A stretch of 64,000 nucleotides of DNA from Chitinophaga flava (GTDB taxonomy: Bacteria > Bacteroidota > Bacteroidia > Chitinophagales > Chitinophagaceae), in NCBI RefSeq assembly GCF_003308995.1, contig NZ_QFFJ01000002.1:248001-312000 (forward strand), read 5' to 3'. This document shows, piece after piece, positions 7,501 through 15,057 of the stretch (the first letter of the stretch is position 1; the number at the start of each line of letters is the position of its first letter). The position numbers and the translations under genes are program-made. The notes below the pieces were generated by a model. That model did not search any database, was not told where the DNA came from, and worked only from the letters and a program-made list of their open reading frames with translations.

Positions 7501-9630
7501 GTTCTCACCGGGCGTACGATTGAGCCTACCGGTAAACTGATCACTGCCGATCAGGTTGGGTGTGTAGGTATAAGTTAGAACGGGATCCGGGTCGCCATAA
7601 GTCTTGTTTTGGGCATCGGGAGTCACCGTGATGTTTTTGGGATAGATAACAAGAGGCTGTACAACATCACTCGCCGCTGAGTAGGATGAATTACCTGCCT
7701 GACTGGCAACGATGGACGTGTTACCCGCTTTCAGTATGATGATGGTATTCCCTTGAATCTGCGCAATGGAATTGTCCAGGCTGGAAAAAGTGACCGGGTT
7801 ACCGGAACCGCCGCCGGTGGCGCTGAGCGGGATGGGATCATCACCATAGTAGTGGTTAGTTGAAGGCAGGGAAAACTGGATGACCTGCGCGATCATTGCC
7901 CTGGTCACTGTGATGGTGTAGGTTTTGATGGTGGTTCCATTCTGGGCTGTCACCTTTACGTTGATGGTGTTGTCACCCGTGTTTAAAGGCAGATCAGGCG
8001 TTGCTGTACCGCTGACCACCGTGCTGAAACTCCCACCGTTGATCTGTACAGCAATCGTGGCATTGGGCTCCGCTTTGGTGGGGGTAACGGTAATGCTGGT
8101 GACGGAATTATCTACCGTAACCTGGTAATTGGTGGTAGCGGAATTAAAGCTTAGGGTGCCTGTACTGAGCGTCAACGCCGACAGGTCGGCATTGGCAGAC
8201 TGGTAAATATAAACCCAGGCGGAGCCGTTGCTCATAAGGTCTGCCGGTCCGCCGGTAATAGCCGTAGTGCCATCCGCACTCAGGTCTACAGAAGTCCCCA
8301 GTCTGGAGGGCTTTATCGGGTTAGCACCTACCAGTTTATTGCCGGATTGGGTCCAGCTGCTACCTGTACGGCTAAACGTCCAGATGGCGCCTATCAGGCT
8401 ATTATCGCTGGAACCTCCCTCTATTAGGGTATTCCCGTCGGCACTCACCCCTACAGAGCTGCCCTGCCGGGCCTTGCCTACATTGCCTGTTCCCACCAGC
8501 TTATTACCTTGCTGGCTCCAGGTGCTGCCACTGCGGGTAAATACCCATACGGCGCCAATGGAACCATTATCGCCAGGTCCGCCTATCACAGCCGTATTTC
8601 CATCGGCGCTGATGGCGGTGCATTGGCCAAACTGGTTAGTAGAGGTCGCGTCTGAAGGAGTGAACCGGGAACCCTGCTGGGTCCAGGAGTTGCCACTACG
8701 GGTAAATATCCATGCCCATAGTCCATTGGATCCCATCAGGGCAGTGTTACCATCTGCACTAAGTGCCACACTATATCCCTCGCCGGTGCCCGGAAATCCG
8801 GTAAATACAGCCAGCTTGGAGCCTTGCTGGCTCCATATGCCAGCACTGCGGGTAAACACCCACATGGCGCCCTGCTGGTTGTTATCCATATATCCACCCA
8901 CCAATGCTGTATTCCCATCTGCACTCAGCGCCACATCGAAACCCTGCTGGGCTGCGCCTGTATTGCCTGTTCCTACCAGCTTATTGCCCTCTTGTGTCCA
9001 GGTATTGCCACTTCGGGTAAATACCCATACCGCGCCCTGCTGGCTATCATCCATGTTTCCGCCTATCAGCACTGTATTCCCATCTGCACTGATCGCTACG
9101 GCGTTGCCTTGCTGAGATGCACCTATTCCTCCACTACCGGTAAGCGTGGCCGCTTTTGACCAGCCTCCTCCGCTACGGGTAAAGATCCAGGCCATCCCCT
9201 GATTGCTATTACCAGCTGGTCCTCCCACAATAGCCGTATTCCCATCAGCGCTGATCGCTACTGATTGTCCCATATGAGGGGTTCCTCCTGGACCCATGAG
9301 CTTGCCGCCCTGTTGAATATTGGGTACCGGAGTTGGCACCACAGTAAAACTCGTGGCACTGGTCGCATTGCCATCCGCCGTGTTTACTACCACCGCTGCG
9401 GTAGTAGTGCCTGGCATTACCATCACCACTACCTCGGTAGCACTTACTGAAACAGTGATCGCGTTCACGCCGCCCACACTTACGGTGGGGCCATTATCCA
9501 ATCCTGTCCCTTGAATTTTTATCAGCGTACCTACAGGCCCCGAAGCTGGTGCAAACGAATTAATCATCGGTGCAGCTCCCGCTGCCAGGGCTAATATCCC
9601 TAAAATGGTAAGTAAAAGTATCTTCTTCAT
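4576..9630 (-). CDS. Large modular secreted surface protein: IPT/TIG, beta-propeller-like repeats, MBG repeats, gliding-motility C-terminal domain
   Basis: 1684 residues. Modules in order: signal peptide (MKKILLLTILGILALAAGAA); IPT/TIG domain (residues about 22-95, SFAPASGPVGTLIKIQG); seven repeats of about 45-50 residues of the form SADGNTA...GG...WVFTRSG, reminiscent of FG-GAP/propeller blades (about 115-480); a cadherin-like beta-sandwich (about 485-580); an Ig-like linker; nine near-identical MBG repeats of about 76 residues with core KTYGDxDPxLTYTYTPxL, then a degenerate tenth; more Ig-like sequence; and a C-terminal gliding-motility/T9SS sorting domain (IVTPNGDGINDYWIVKNID). It should be exported by Sec and then by the T9SS and anchored at the surface, probably as an adhesin. 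Role inferred from architecture. It is monocistronic and convergent with the hydrolase at 4544. Confidence 0.9.
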   Translation of the reverse strand: MKKILLLTILGILALAAGAAPMINSFAPASGPVGTLIKIQGTGLDNGPTVSVGGVNAITVSVSATEVVVMVMPGTTTAAVVVNTADGNATSATSFTVVPTPVPNIQQGGKLMGPGGTPHMGQSVAISADGNTAIVGGPAGNSNQGMAWIFTRSGGGWSKAATLTGSGGIGASQQGNAVAISADGNTVLIGGNMDDSQQGAVWVFTRSGNTWTQEGNKLVGTGNTGAAQQGFDVALSADGNTALVGGYMDNNQQGAMWVFTRSAGIWSQQGSKLAVFTGFPGTGEGYSVALSADGNTALMGSNGLWAWIFTRSGNSWTQQGSRFTPSDATSTNQFGQCTAISADGNTAVIGGPGDNGSIGAVWVFTRSGSTWSQQGNKLVGTGNVGKARQGSSVGVSADGNTLIEGGSSDNSLIGAIWTFSRTGSSWTQSGNKLVGANPIKPSRLGTSVDLSADGTTAITGGPADLMSNGSAWVYIYQSANADLSALTLSTGTLSFNSATTNYQVTVDNSVTSITVTPTKAEPNATIAVQINGGSFSTVVSGTATPDLPLNTGDNTINVKVTAQNGTTIKTYTITVTRAMIAQVIQFSLPSTNHYYGDDPIPLSATGGGSGNPVTFSSLDNSIAQIQGNTIIILKAGNTSIVASQAGNSSYSAASDVVQPLVIYPKNITVTPDAQNKTYGDPDPVLTYTYTPNLIGSDQFTGRLNRTPGENAGNYAINKNTLALSSNYAITYTPATLTISKKTVMVTADTKSKTYGDADPVLTYTCIPALKSGDAFSGVLSRDAGENIGDYAIQKGSLSISNNYIVNYSGANFSINKKPIDVYATALNKTYGDADPVLAYTYSPVLITGDAFTGSLTRTAGENTGSYPINQNTLVLNNNYTLNYHNASLVIDPKTITVTADAQSKTYGDSDPTLTYSFTPALINGDVFTGGLSRAAGQDVGSYAIGQGTLNLNSNYLLAFNGAALVIGKKTINVTADAKSKHYGDTDPLLTYTYTPALQNSDVFTGSLTRTTGEDVGNYSINQNTLALSNNYTINYTNANLSIGKKSVTLTAEAKNKTYGDADPLLTYTYTPALVNGDSFSGALSRDPGEGTGTYAITQHTLTLSNNYALTYTGADFTIDKKTITVKADAKNKIYGDTDPALTYTYTPGLVNSDAFSGSLSRITGEDAGTYAINQASLVLSNNYVLNYTGADLIINKKTIAVTADARNKTYGDTDPALTYTYTPALVNGDAFTGSLSRNPGENIGTYVINKASLALSNNYVLNYTGANLIINKKTITVTANAQNKNYGDTDPALTYTCTPALINGDAFTGSLRRIVGENVGTYAIGQNDLSLNSNYDLQYTPANLVIKQRLLTITADNQSRIFGDPNPPLHASYSGFVGRDDETVLTTPVQLNTTATVSSPAGNYPITASGATAKNYDIRFTDGILSIGLAGQSIHFTALPTKLSTDPVFTLTATASSGLPILYTSSNTAIAAIINNNQVQILGAGTVTITASQPGNNNYMAATPVSHPLEIANNTAPVLSIRSDKGNSISKGETAVLTATGAFTYEWADANGIIDGQHTAILTVRPSATTTYTVTGANQYGLTATQTFTLVATDNLNEITATNIVTPNGDGINDYWIVKNIDLYPDNEVQIFDRFGKIIYEKKHYDNSWNAKVNGKPLAVDTYYYVIRFGNGMGIKKGFISVVY
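5598..7642 (-). repeat. Nine tandem MBG-domain repeats, about 227 bp each
   Basis: Inside the surface-protein gene, nine consecutive units of about 76 codons repeat the pattern K(K/P)TI.VTADA..KTYGD.DP followed by LTYTYTPAL..GD.F.G.L.R. Adjacent units are highly similar also at DNA level, so unequal recombination and copy-number change are expected. A diverged tenth unit covers about 5345-5597. Confidence 0.9.
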
Positions 9631-9835
9631 AAATGACTTGGATGGGAATACAAAGGAAGCTTATCCTTACCGAAATATATAAAAATCTATGCATGCAAAA
9701 TATGCACAGAATAGTAAAAATTATGAATGTGTATAATAATCAATGGGTTAAATAAAAAAGCCTTTTTGTGTTACAGGAGGACGCTTACCATCCTAACCAG
9801 TTTTTTTATTACACGCGGCCCTTATTTCACTGCTT

Positions 9836-10195
9836 TCATTTTGCAGTCTTTAACATAAGTATGGAACAATTGCTAGTGCTGGAATTTATTTTTGGATGAA
9901 GCAAATTTTTATCTTCCTGAAAGAAATTATAGATACCCTGTTTGCGTTCATGCCAGGTGTTCAGCCAGTTTTCCATTGCATCTGGCGTGGTTATGTTGAA
10001 GTCTGTCCCCGGTGCGGCTGTTGCTTTTGCTATGATCTCTGCGGTAGTCATTCTTTTCTGCTCCCGCATTACAATTTTCGGTTGTAGCGCATCGATCTCA
10101 TTGATCAGAGATTGGATAAACTCCAGAAACACGGTTTCTTCAGTAAAACGAACAGGGTCTATTGTTTGAAAACGGGACGAAAGCTCGCTGATCAA
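9836..10195 (-). pseudogene. Possible gene remnant or short hypothetical protein without a normal start
   Basis: The only start codon for the full 119-residue ORF is a TTG at 10195. The same frame is open further upstream to about 10270, overlapping the end of the methyltransferase gene, and reads ...KWSGSDEALPIGYRVSYRG..., which looks like continuing protein sequence without any ATG. Internal ATGs exist (for example MREQKRMTTAEI). This pattern fits the 3' remnant of a longer gene, or a coupled gene using an unusual start. The sequence (DFNITTPDAMENWLNTWHER) suggests a soluble helical protein. I recognise no family. Coding now is uncertain. Confidence 0.35.
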
Positions 10196-10254
10196 CGGGC
10201 CACGGTAACTAACGCGATAGCCTATAGGAAGTGCTTCATCGCTGCCACTCCATT

Positions 10255-10878
10255 TTAGGAAGGTTTTCTACATTTAATTAAAAAGAGTGGGTAGTTTTCG
10301 GATACTTCTGTAATTTCAAATAATCCAACCTGGTCAAACGCTGCATGGATCGATTCTCTATCGTAGAAAAACATTTTAACTCCACCAAACATTTCGTAAC
10401 GGTCCTTGCTTAAAAACTTGCCTTTGCCATAGGTGTCAGCTTCTTTCGAGATCACTGTAAAAACCATGTAGCCATTATCAGACAACTGATTATAGCAATC
10501 ACGGATTAATTTCTTCCTTTCATTACTATTCAATAAATGAATTAGAGCGTAGCAAAATATTCCATCATATCTGTAATTATCAAATGGCATATCAGTTACA
10601 GAGCCATGATGAATAATCATATCTGTACCATAATGTTTTCTTGCCATGTCGATAGCAGTTTTTGATATCTCAATTCCTGTTACGGTTATCCCATTGTCTC
10701 TGAAAACCTGGGCATTCCGGCCATAACCTATTCCAGGGATAAGCACATTCCTTACCGCTTTTTCAACAAAAAAATCTTTTGTCAACAGGGCTGAATTCGA
10801 TGGCTCAAAACCCCACATCTCCTGCTTTTCTGTAAAGGCGGTTTCCCAGAACTCTGGTTGCCCGGTTTCATCCTTCAT
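10255..10878 (-). CDS. SAM-dependent methyltransferase (class I)
   Basis: 207 residues from the ATG at 10878; a TTG seven codons earlier is less likely. The SAM-binding motif I is RNVLIPGIGYGRNAQVF (about residues 47-63), motif II acidic end is VTGIEISKTAIDMA, and a YDGIFCYALIHLL motif follows, typical of Rossmann-fold methyltransferases. The N-terminal FWETAF.....WGFEPSNS resembles the entry region of the thiopurine/thiol methyltransferase and TehB-like group that modify small molecules. The substrate is unknown. Its 3' end overlaps the upstream-open frame of the possible remnant below it. Confidence 0.8.
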   Translation of the reverse strand: MKDETGQPEFWETAFTEKQEMWGFEPSNSALLTKDFFVEKAVRNVLIPGIGYGRNAQVFRDNGITVTGIEISKTAIDMARKHYGTDMIIHHGSVTDMPFDNYRYDGIFCYALIHLLNSNERKKLIRDCYNQLSDNGYMVFTVISKEADTYGKGKFLSKDRYEMFGGVKMFFYDRESIHAAFDQVGLFEITEVSENYPLFLIKCRKPS

Positions 10879-11128
10879 GTTGAATATTTTAAGTTGCAAT
10901 AAAGGTACAAAAAGACATACACCGTCTGATGTTGGAGCATTTGTCTTTGTTACGCTCTTTGAGAAATACAGTTGTATTAAGGAATTTAACTCATTAAATT
11001 TCTGGCTGTTTTACTTGTTAATATTAAGATATTTTACATTCGTGCGAGGCTTCGTTATAATGAAATATTTTCCTTATTTTCGTTACAAGTAGCATCTTAC
11101 AGATTATTTAACCCCAAAAAATTGCAAC

Positions 11129-11659
11129 ATGAGTGTTAATAACGGAGATGGAAATAGCCCTTACCAAGGTTCTTTAGTTTTCACTAACACAACACTCTCA
11201 TTTAAAGGAACTACCATTCAACTAAGAAATGTTACCCGGTTTACTACCTATCAGGTGAAACGATCTCACAGAATATCTCTAATATTACTTATAACGTCTA
11301 TCATAGTATTTTTTCTGTCCTTCTCATGGAAAGGAATGGGCTATATTACAGTTATCACAGGAGCAATTGCCGGATTTGGAATCTATGAATATTTTCGGCT
11401 TAAATTATATGCGCTTGTCATTGAATTAAATTCTTCTTCTCACTATACATTCAGTAGCGTAGACAAGGAAGGCATTTTAGAGGTCTGCAGAAGACTTACT
11501 GCTGCTATGACAAGTGAAGCTCCAGTCAATACGACTGTAAATTTTAACAGTGACAAGATAGTATTTGGCGACCATGTGGCTCGCGATAAATACGAAGTGA
11601 ATGATTCAAATATTGCTAAAATGGGAACATTCAACAATAATACTGAAACACCAATATGA
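11129..11659 (+). CDS. Membrane protein with two TM segments, DUF6232-like, first gene of an unrecognised pair
   Basis: 176 residues. The N-terminal 45 residues form short strands (GSLVFTNTTLSFKGTTIQLR) as in DUF6232-type proteins, followed by two adjacent membrane segments (ISLILLITSIIVFFLSF and YITVITGAIAGFGIYEY). A soluble C-terminal domain follows, then a low-complexity tail VNFNSDKIVFGDHVARDKY...NDSNIAKMGTFNNN. That tail resembles the opening of the next protein (MGDKITINNSAIGAVGSG). The stop overlaps the next start in ATGA, so the two are translationally coupled. The family call rests on memory of the strand/TM pattern and is tentative. Confidence 0.6.
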   Translation: MSVNNGDGNSPYQGSLVFTNTTLSFKGTTIQLRNVTRFTTYQVKRSHRISLILLITSIIVFFLSFSWKGMGYITVITGAIAGFGIYEYFRLKLYALVIELNSSSHYTFSSVDKEGILEVCRRLTAAMTSEAPVNTTVNFNSDKIVFGDHVARDKYEVNDSNIAKMGTFNNNTETPI

Positions 11660-12003
11660 GTAAGAATGATGAAGTTATGGGAGACAAAATAACTATAAAT
11701 AACTCCGCAATCGGAGCTGTAGGAAGTGGTGCCGTTAACTACGGAAACGTGACTTCCTCATCAGAAAATTATGATTATAGTTTAATGCTTGAAGAAATCA
11801 TAAAGCTTAAAGATGCGATTCGCGCAATGTCACAAAGTGATGCGCAAATACTTGCCTTATCTGTCCTCATTCAGGCCGAAGAAGGAGCATCAAGCCAAAA
11901 TGGGCCGGTCATGATAGGTGCGCTGCGGAAATTGAGTTCTTGGGTATTTAATGTGGCGAAGGATATAGGAGTGAATGTTATTTCAAACTATATAGGGAAA
12001 TAA
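11656..12003 (+). CDS. Small hypothetical protein, second gene of an unrecognised pair
   Basis: 115 residues. It begins with a glycine- and asparagine-rich motif (GDKITINNSAIGAVGSGAVN) like the 'GD-x-I-x-x-S-x-I-G' tails seen in small proteins around conflict-type systems, continues with a charged helix (LMLEEIIKLKDAIRAMSQSD) and ends in an amphipathic or weakly hydrophobic helix (SWVFNVAKDIGVNVISNYIG). It overlaps the previous gene by 4 bases (ATGA). I recognise no family. A membrane-associated effector or an oligomerising partner of the upstream membrane protein is possible but only inferred. Confidence 0.6.
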   Translation: MSKNDEVMGDKITINNSAIGAVGSGAVNYGNVTSSSENYDYSLMLEEIIKLKDAIRAMSQSDAQILALSVLIQAEEGASSQNGPVMIGALRKLSSWVFNVAKDIGVNVISNYIGK

Positions 12004-12104
12004 TATTCATTATTGAAATCCGGTTAACTGCATTTCCGGTTATTAGTTGGTATAATGAAAAAGAGAATTTAGTTAAACTGGATTTTGTTAAAAATCCATA
12101 AACA

Positions 12105-12143
12105 GAAAAAAGGCTTCCAAGTATTACTTGAAAGCCTTTTTTT
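12105..12143. terminator. Bidirectional terminator between the small-protein pair and tRNA
   Basis: AGGCTTCCAAGT and ACTTGAAAGCCT form a stem of about 11 bp, flanked by six As on the left and seven Ts on the right. It can terminate the + strand pair ending at 12003 and the - strand tRNA, whose 3' end is at 12146. Confidence 0.8.
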
Positions 12144-12145
12144 CG

Positions 12146-12219
12146 TAGCGAGATCGGGACTTGAACCCGAGACCTCAGGGTTATGAATCCTGTGCTCTAA
12201 CCACCTGAGCTACCTCGCC
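12146..12219 (-). tRNA. tRNA with anticodon CAT (probably elongator Met)
   Basis: A 74-nt cloverleaf read on the - strand: acceptor GGCGAGG/TCTCGCT, D-arm GCTC...GAGC, anticodon loop TTCATAA (anticodon CAT), T-arm TCGGG-TTCAAGT-CCCGA, discriminator A, CCA not encoded. The pair closing the anticodon loop is A-C rather than Watson-Crick. The GGC start and D-arm resemble elongator tRNA-Met; a lysidine-modified tRNA-Ile2 reading ATA also has CAT and cannot be excluded. It is not the initiator, because the anticodon stem lacks the three G-C pairs. Confidence 0.9.
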
Positions 12220-12310
12220 ATATCCGTCTGTCTTGAACAGTCATTCTCAAAACGGGAGTGCAAAGATAACGGCTAATAAATGAAAAATCAAAATGTACAG
12301 TCCGTTTTTT

Positions 12311-14887
12311 TTATAATTTTTTTTCCTCATCATCGGCTGCGTCGGATGGTGGGTTGCTGGAATCCTTTGTGGTAGTACCTTTCCACTTGATCAGTACTTC
12401 TTCTTCGATAGAGCGGATATGCAGATCACGTTGTGGGAAAGGTAGTTCTATACCGGCTTTATTGAGGGCGTCATAGATAAAAGTCAGTACCCGGCTTTGT
12501 AGTGAGCCGGCGTTGCCCAGGTCGGAGATCCAGAAAAACACCTGGAAATTGACGGCGTTGTCGCCAAACTGGGACAGCTGTATAACTGGTTCTGGAGAGG
12601 TGAGTATCCCTTCCTGGTTGGTGAAGGCGCTTTTGATGATGGTGGTCACCTGTTCAATATTGCTGCCATAACCTACGCCCAGCATGAAGTTGACGCGACG
12701 GGCACGGTTGGTCAGGGTCCAGTTGATGAGTTGTTGGGAGATGAGGTCGGCATTAGGTACTACAACGGTAGAGCCGTCATAGGCAGAGATTTTACTCGAA
12801 CGGATACCGATCTCTTTTACGATACCGGAGCGGGGACCGATCTCTATCACATCACCTACTTCTATAGGTTTTTCAAAAGCCAGAATGATACCGGATACGA
12901 GGTTGTTGACGATATTCTGTAAACCGAAGCCAATGCCTACGCTGAGGGCGCCGATAACGATCGTCAGTTTGTCCATGGGTATGCCGGAGGCTGCGAAAGC
13001 CAGCAGAATACCGCCGGCGAGTACGGCCAGCCTCAGCAATAACAGGGTGGAACCAAACCGCGGTTTCTGTGTAGGGGTGGCGCTCTGGCCGGTATTGCCA
13101 AACATATAGGCGATCAACTGGGAGGCTACAAAGGCGATCCATATCACCAGCACAAAAATGATCACGCTGCTGAAGGTGAAGTCTGAATTACCGATATGTC
13201 GACTGGTAGAAAGAAACTGGATGATATCGGCGGAAATAGCATCATACAGATAGAGGTTGCGGGCTACAATGATGAGCCAGCCAACGAAAGCCAGCACGGT
13301 CAGGAATGTCTTCAGTTTGGTTTGCACATCCTGGTAGTCCATAAAGGAGATGAAAGTGCTGGAGTTTTTGTTGGCTTCTACCTGGAGGAAAACCGCTTCC
13401 AGTAATATCTTCACCAGTACATAAAGGTTGAGGGCCATGACAGTATTCACAACCGCGCTGGACCCGAAAATTTTGGCGCTGCCTACCCGCGCTAACAGCA
13501 CCATCAGCAGGGAAAGAGCGCTGGTGGCGATAAACAGCTTGATAACAGGCCGGGTATATTTCGGTTGGACAAAACTGGTCAGGGTGGTTTCTTTCAGCAG
13601 GCGGAAACCCAGCAATATACAGAGAACTGCGCTGATGAGCAGGCCCCATTGCTCGGCATAGGTCACTTCTATCAATAGATTATTGAGAGAATAAACGAAC
13701 AACAATACCATCAATAGTTGCCAATACCGGAACAGTGTTTTGGGTAGATCGGTTTTGAAGAGATAGCTGAGCGCAAACATAGTAAGTGCCCAGATGATTT
13801 GAGTGTAAAGGATAGGGTAGCGGACTGATAGTACCGACGACAACGTAGTCACAAAAATAATAGTACAGGCTATCGGGTGCCGGTATACATAACGGGCATG
13901 GTGCAGGATGGCTTCCGCTTCCTGTTCGGGGTGGTTACGCTGTACATGATGCACATTGCTCCGTGTCCATAAGGCAAAGAGGGTGGCTAGGAGTATCCAC
14001 ACGATGAATATCGGCCACTGTATAGAAAAAAATATGGTCAGCACACGGGTGCTTTTATGAAGGGAACGATCTACTACCGGAAAAAATTCGAGAGGGTTGA
14101 TGCTGTCGCGATGTGGCCTCCAGATGTAGCGATAGTCCTTTGAAAACATATTGGCAGAAAACTGTTGCAGCCGGTAATCACTGTCTTCCAGCAGATTGGA
14201 AACATCGATATAGCGGTTGGCGATCTTGTTTTGTAACAGTCCTATTTTAACCAGGCTGATTTTATTGGCACTGTCTACCGATCGGTATTTGACGATCAGG
14301 CGGGTGAGTTGTCCTATGTAGAAGCCATACAACTCATCTTCTGCCGGAATACTACGCATGGAAGTATCCTGGCGTAGGGAATGGAGCGTGTCGTTGATAG
14401 CTACCAGCTGGTTATAAAAGGAAAAGAGGTTGTTCTGCCAGCCGCTGAGTCTACGCTGTAGTTGTTCGAGCATCACCTTGTTAGTGTAAATATCGTTGAC
14501 GTTGGGAGTACGTCCCAGCCCGGCAATATTCTCGCGGATAAGTGCCAGGGATGTATCTATCAGTGGTATCTCCCTGCTGATGTTGATAGTGTCAAACCCG
14601 CGGCGCAGGCTGCTCATCAGCTGATTGAGCAGCAACGTATAACCTTCGATCCGGCTGATGATAACCGCAACGGCGGTATCAGATTTTTTGAGTTTAGAGG
14701 TGTCCCGGGCCAGATTGCTGATATTTTTACGGATAGTGGCACTGTCTATGGTGGCCATGTGGATGGTGTGGGGGATGGGAGTTGTTTTTTTGCGCTGCGC
14801 GCTGAGAGGTAGGGCGATGATCAACAGGAGCAATACCAGCAGGGGCCGGCAGCAACGCTGCAATATGGATATAACCTTAATGGACAT
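12311..14887 (-). CDS. MscS-family mechanosensitive ion channel with long N-terminal periplasmic domain
   Basis: 858 residues from the ATG at 14887 (an upstream-open frame to 14962 adds no signal). The chosen start gives a signal peptide (CCRPLLVLLLLIIALPLSAQ). Then comes a large helical periplasmic domain (about 40-310), about ten membrane helices, and the MscS core near residue 640: the pore helix region LTIVIGALSVGIGFGLQNIV followed by NNLVSGIILAFEKPIEVGDV and the cytoplasmic beta domain. The architecture resembles the MscK/MscM-like large MscS proteins. It should open on membrane tension and release solutes during hypo-osmotic shock. Monocistronic, divergent from glpD. Confidence 0.9.
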   Translation of the reverse strand: MSIKVISILQRCCRPLLVLLLLIIALPLSAQRKKTTPIPHTIHMATIDSATIRKNISNLARDTSKLKKSDTAVAVIISRIEGYTLLLNQLMSSLRRGFDTINISREIPLIDTSLALIRENIAGLGRTPNVNDIYTNKVMLEQLQRRLSGWQNNLFSFYNQLVAINDTLHSLRQDTSMRSIPAEDELYGFYIGQLTRLIVKYRSVDSANKISLVKIGLLQNKIANRYIDVSNLLEDSDYRLQQFSANMFSKDYRYIWRPHRDSINPLEFFPVVDRSLHKSTRVLTIFFSIQWPIFIVWILLATLFALWTRSNVHHVQRNHPEQEAEAILHHARYVYRHPIACTIIFVTTLSSVLSVRYPILYTQIIWALTMFALSYLFKTDLPKTLFRYWQLLMVLLFVYSLNNLLIEVTYAEQWGLLISAVLCILLGFRLLKETTLTSFVQPKYTRPVIKLFIATSALSLLMVLLARVGSAKIFGSSAVVNTVMALNLYVLVKILLEAVFLQVEANKNSSTFISFMDYQDVQTKLKTFLTVLAFVGWLIIVARNLYLYDAISADIIQFLSTSRHIGNSDFTFSSVIIFVLVIWIAFVASQLIAYMFGNTGQSATPTQKPRFGSTLLLLRLAVLAGGILLAFAASGIPMDKLTIVIGALSVGIGFGLQNIVNNLVSGIILAFEKPIEVGDVIEIGPRSGIVKEIGIRSSKISAYDGSTVVVPNADLISQQLINWTLTNRARRVNFMLGVGYGSNIEQVTTIIKSAFTNQEGILTSPEPVIQLSQFGDNAVNFQVFFWISDLGNAGSLQSRVLTFIYDALNKAGIELPFPQRDLHIRSIEEEVLIKWKGTTTKDSSNPPSDAADDEEKKL

Positions 14888-15057
14888 ATGAATAGTGTGA
14901 GAACGGATGATATCCCTTACAGGAACATTTTTTACGCCTAAATGTTTCACACGCCAGAACATTTCCTTTACCTGTCCGTTAAGTTTTTAGGCAGATGCCC
15001 CGAATGCTTGTGAGGTAGATATTTACGCAGTAATTTGTAGGAATCGAAAACTCGTTT

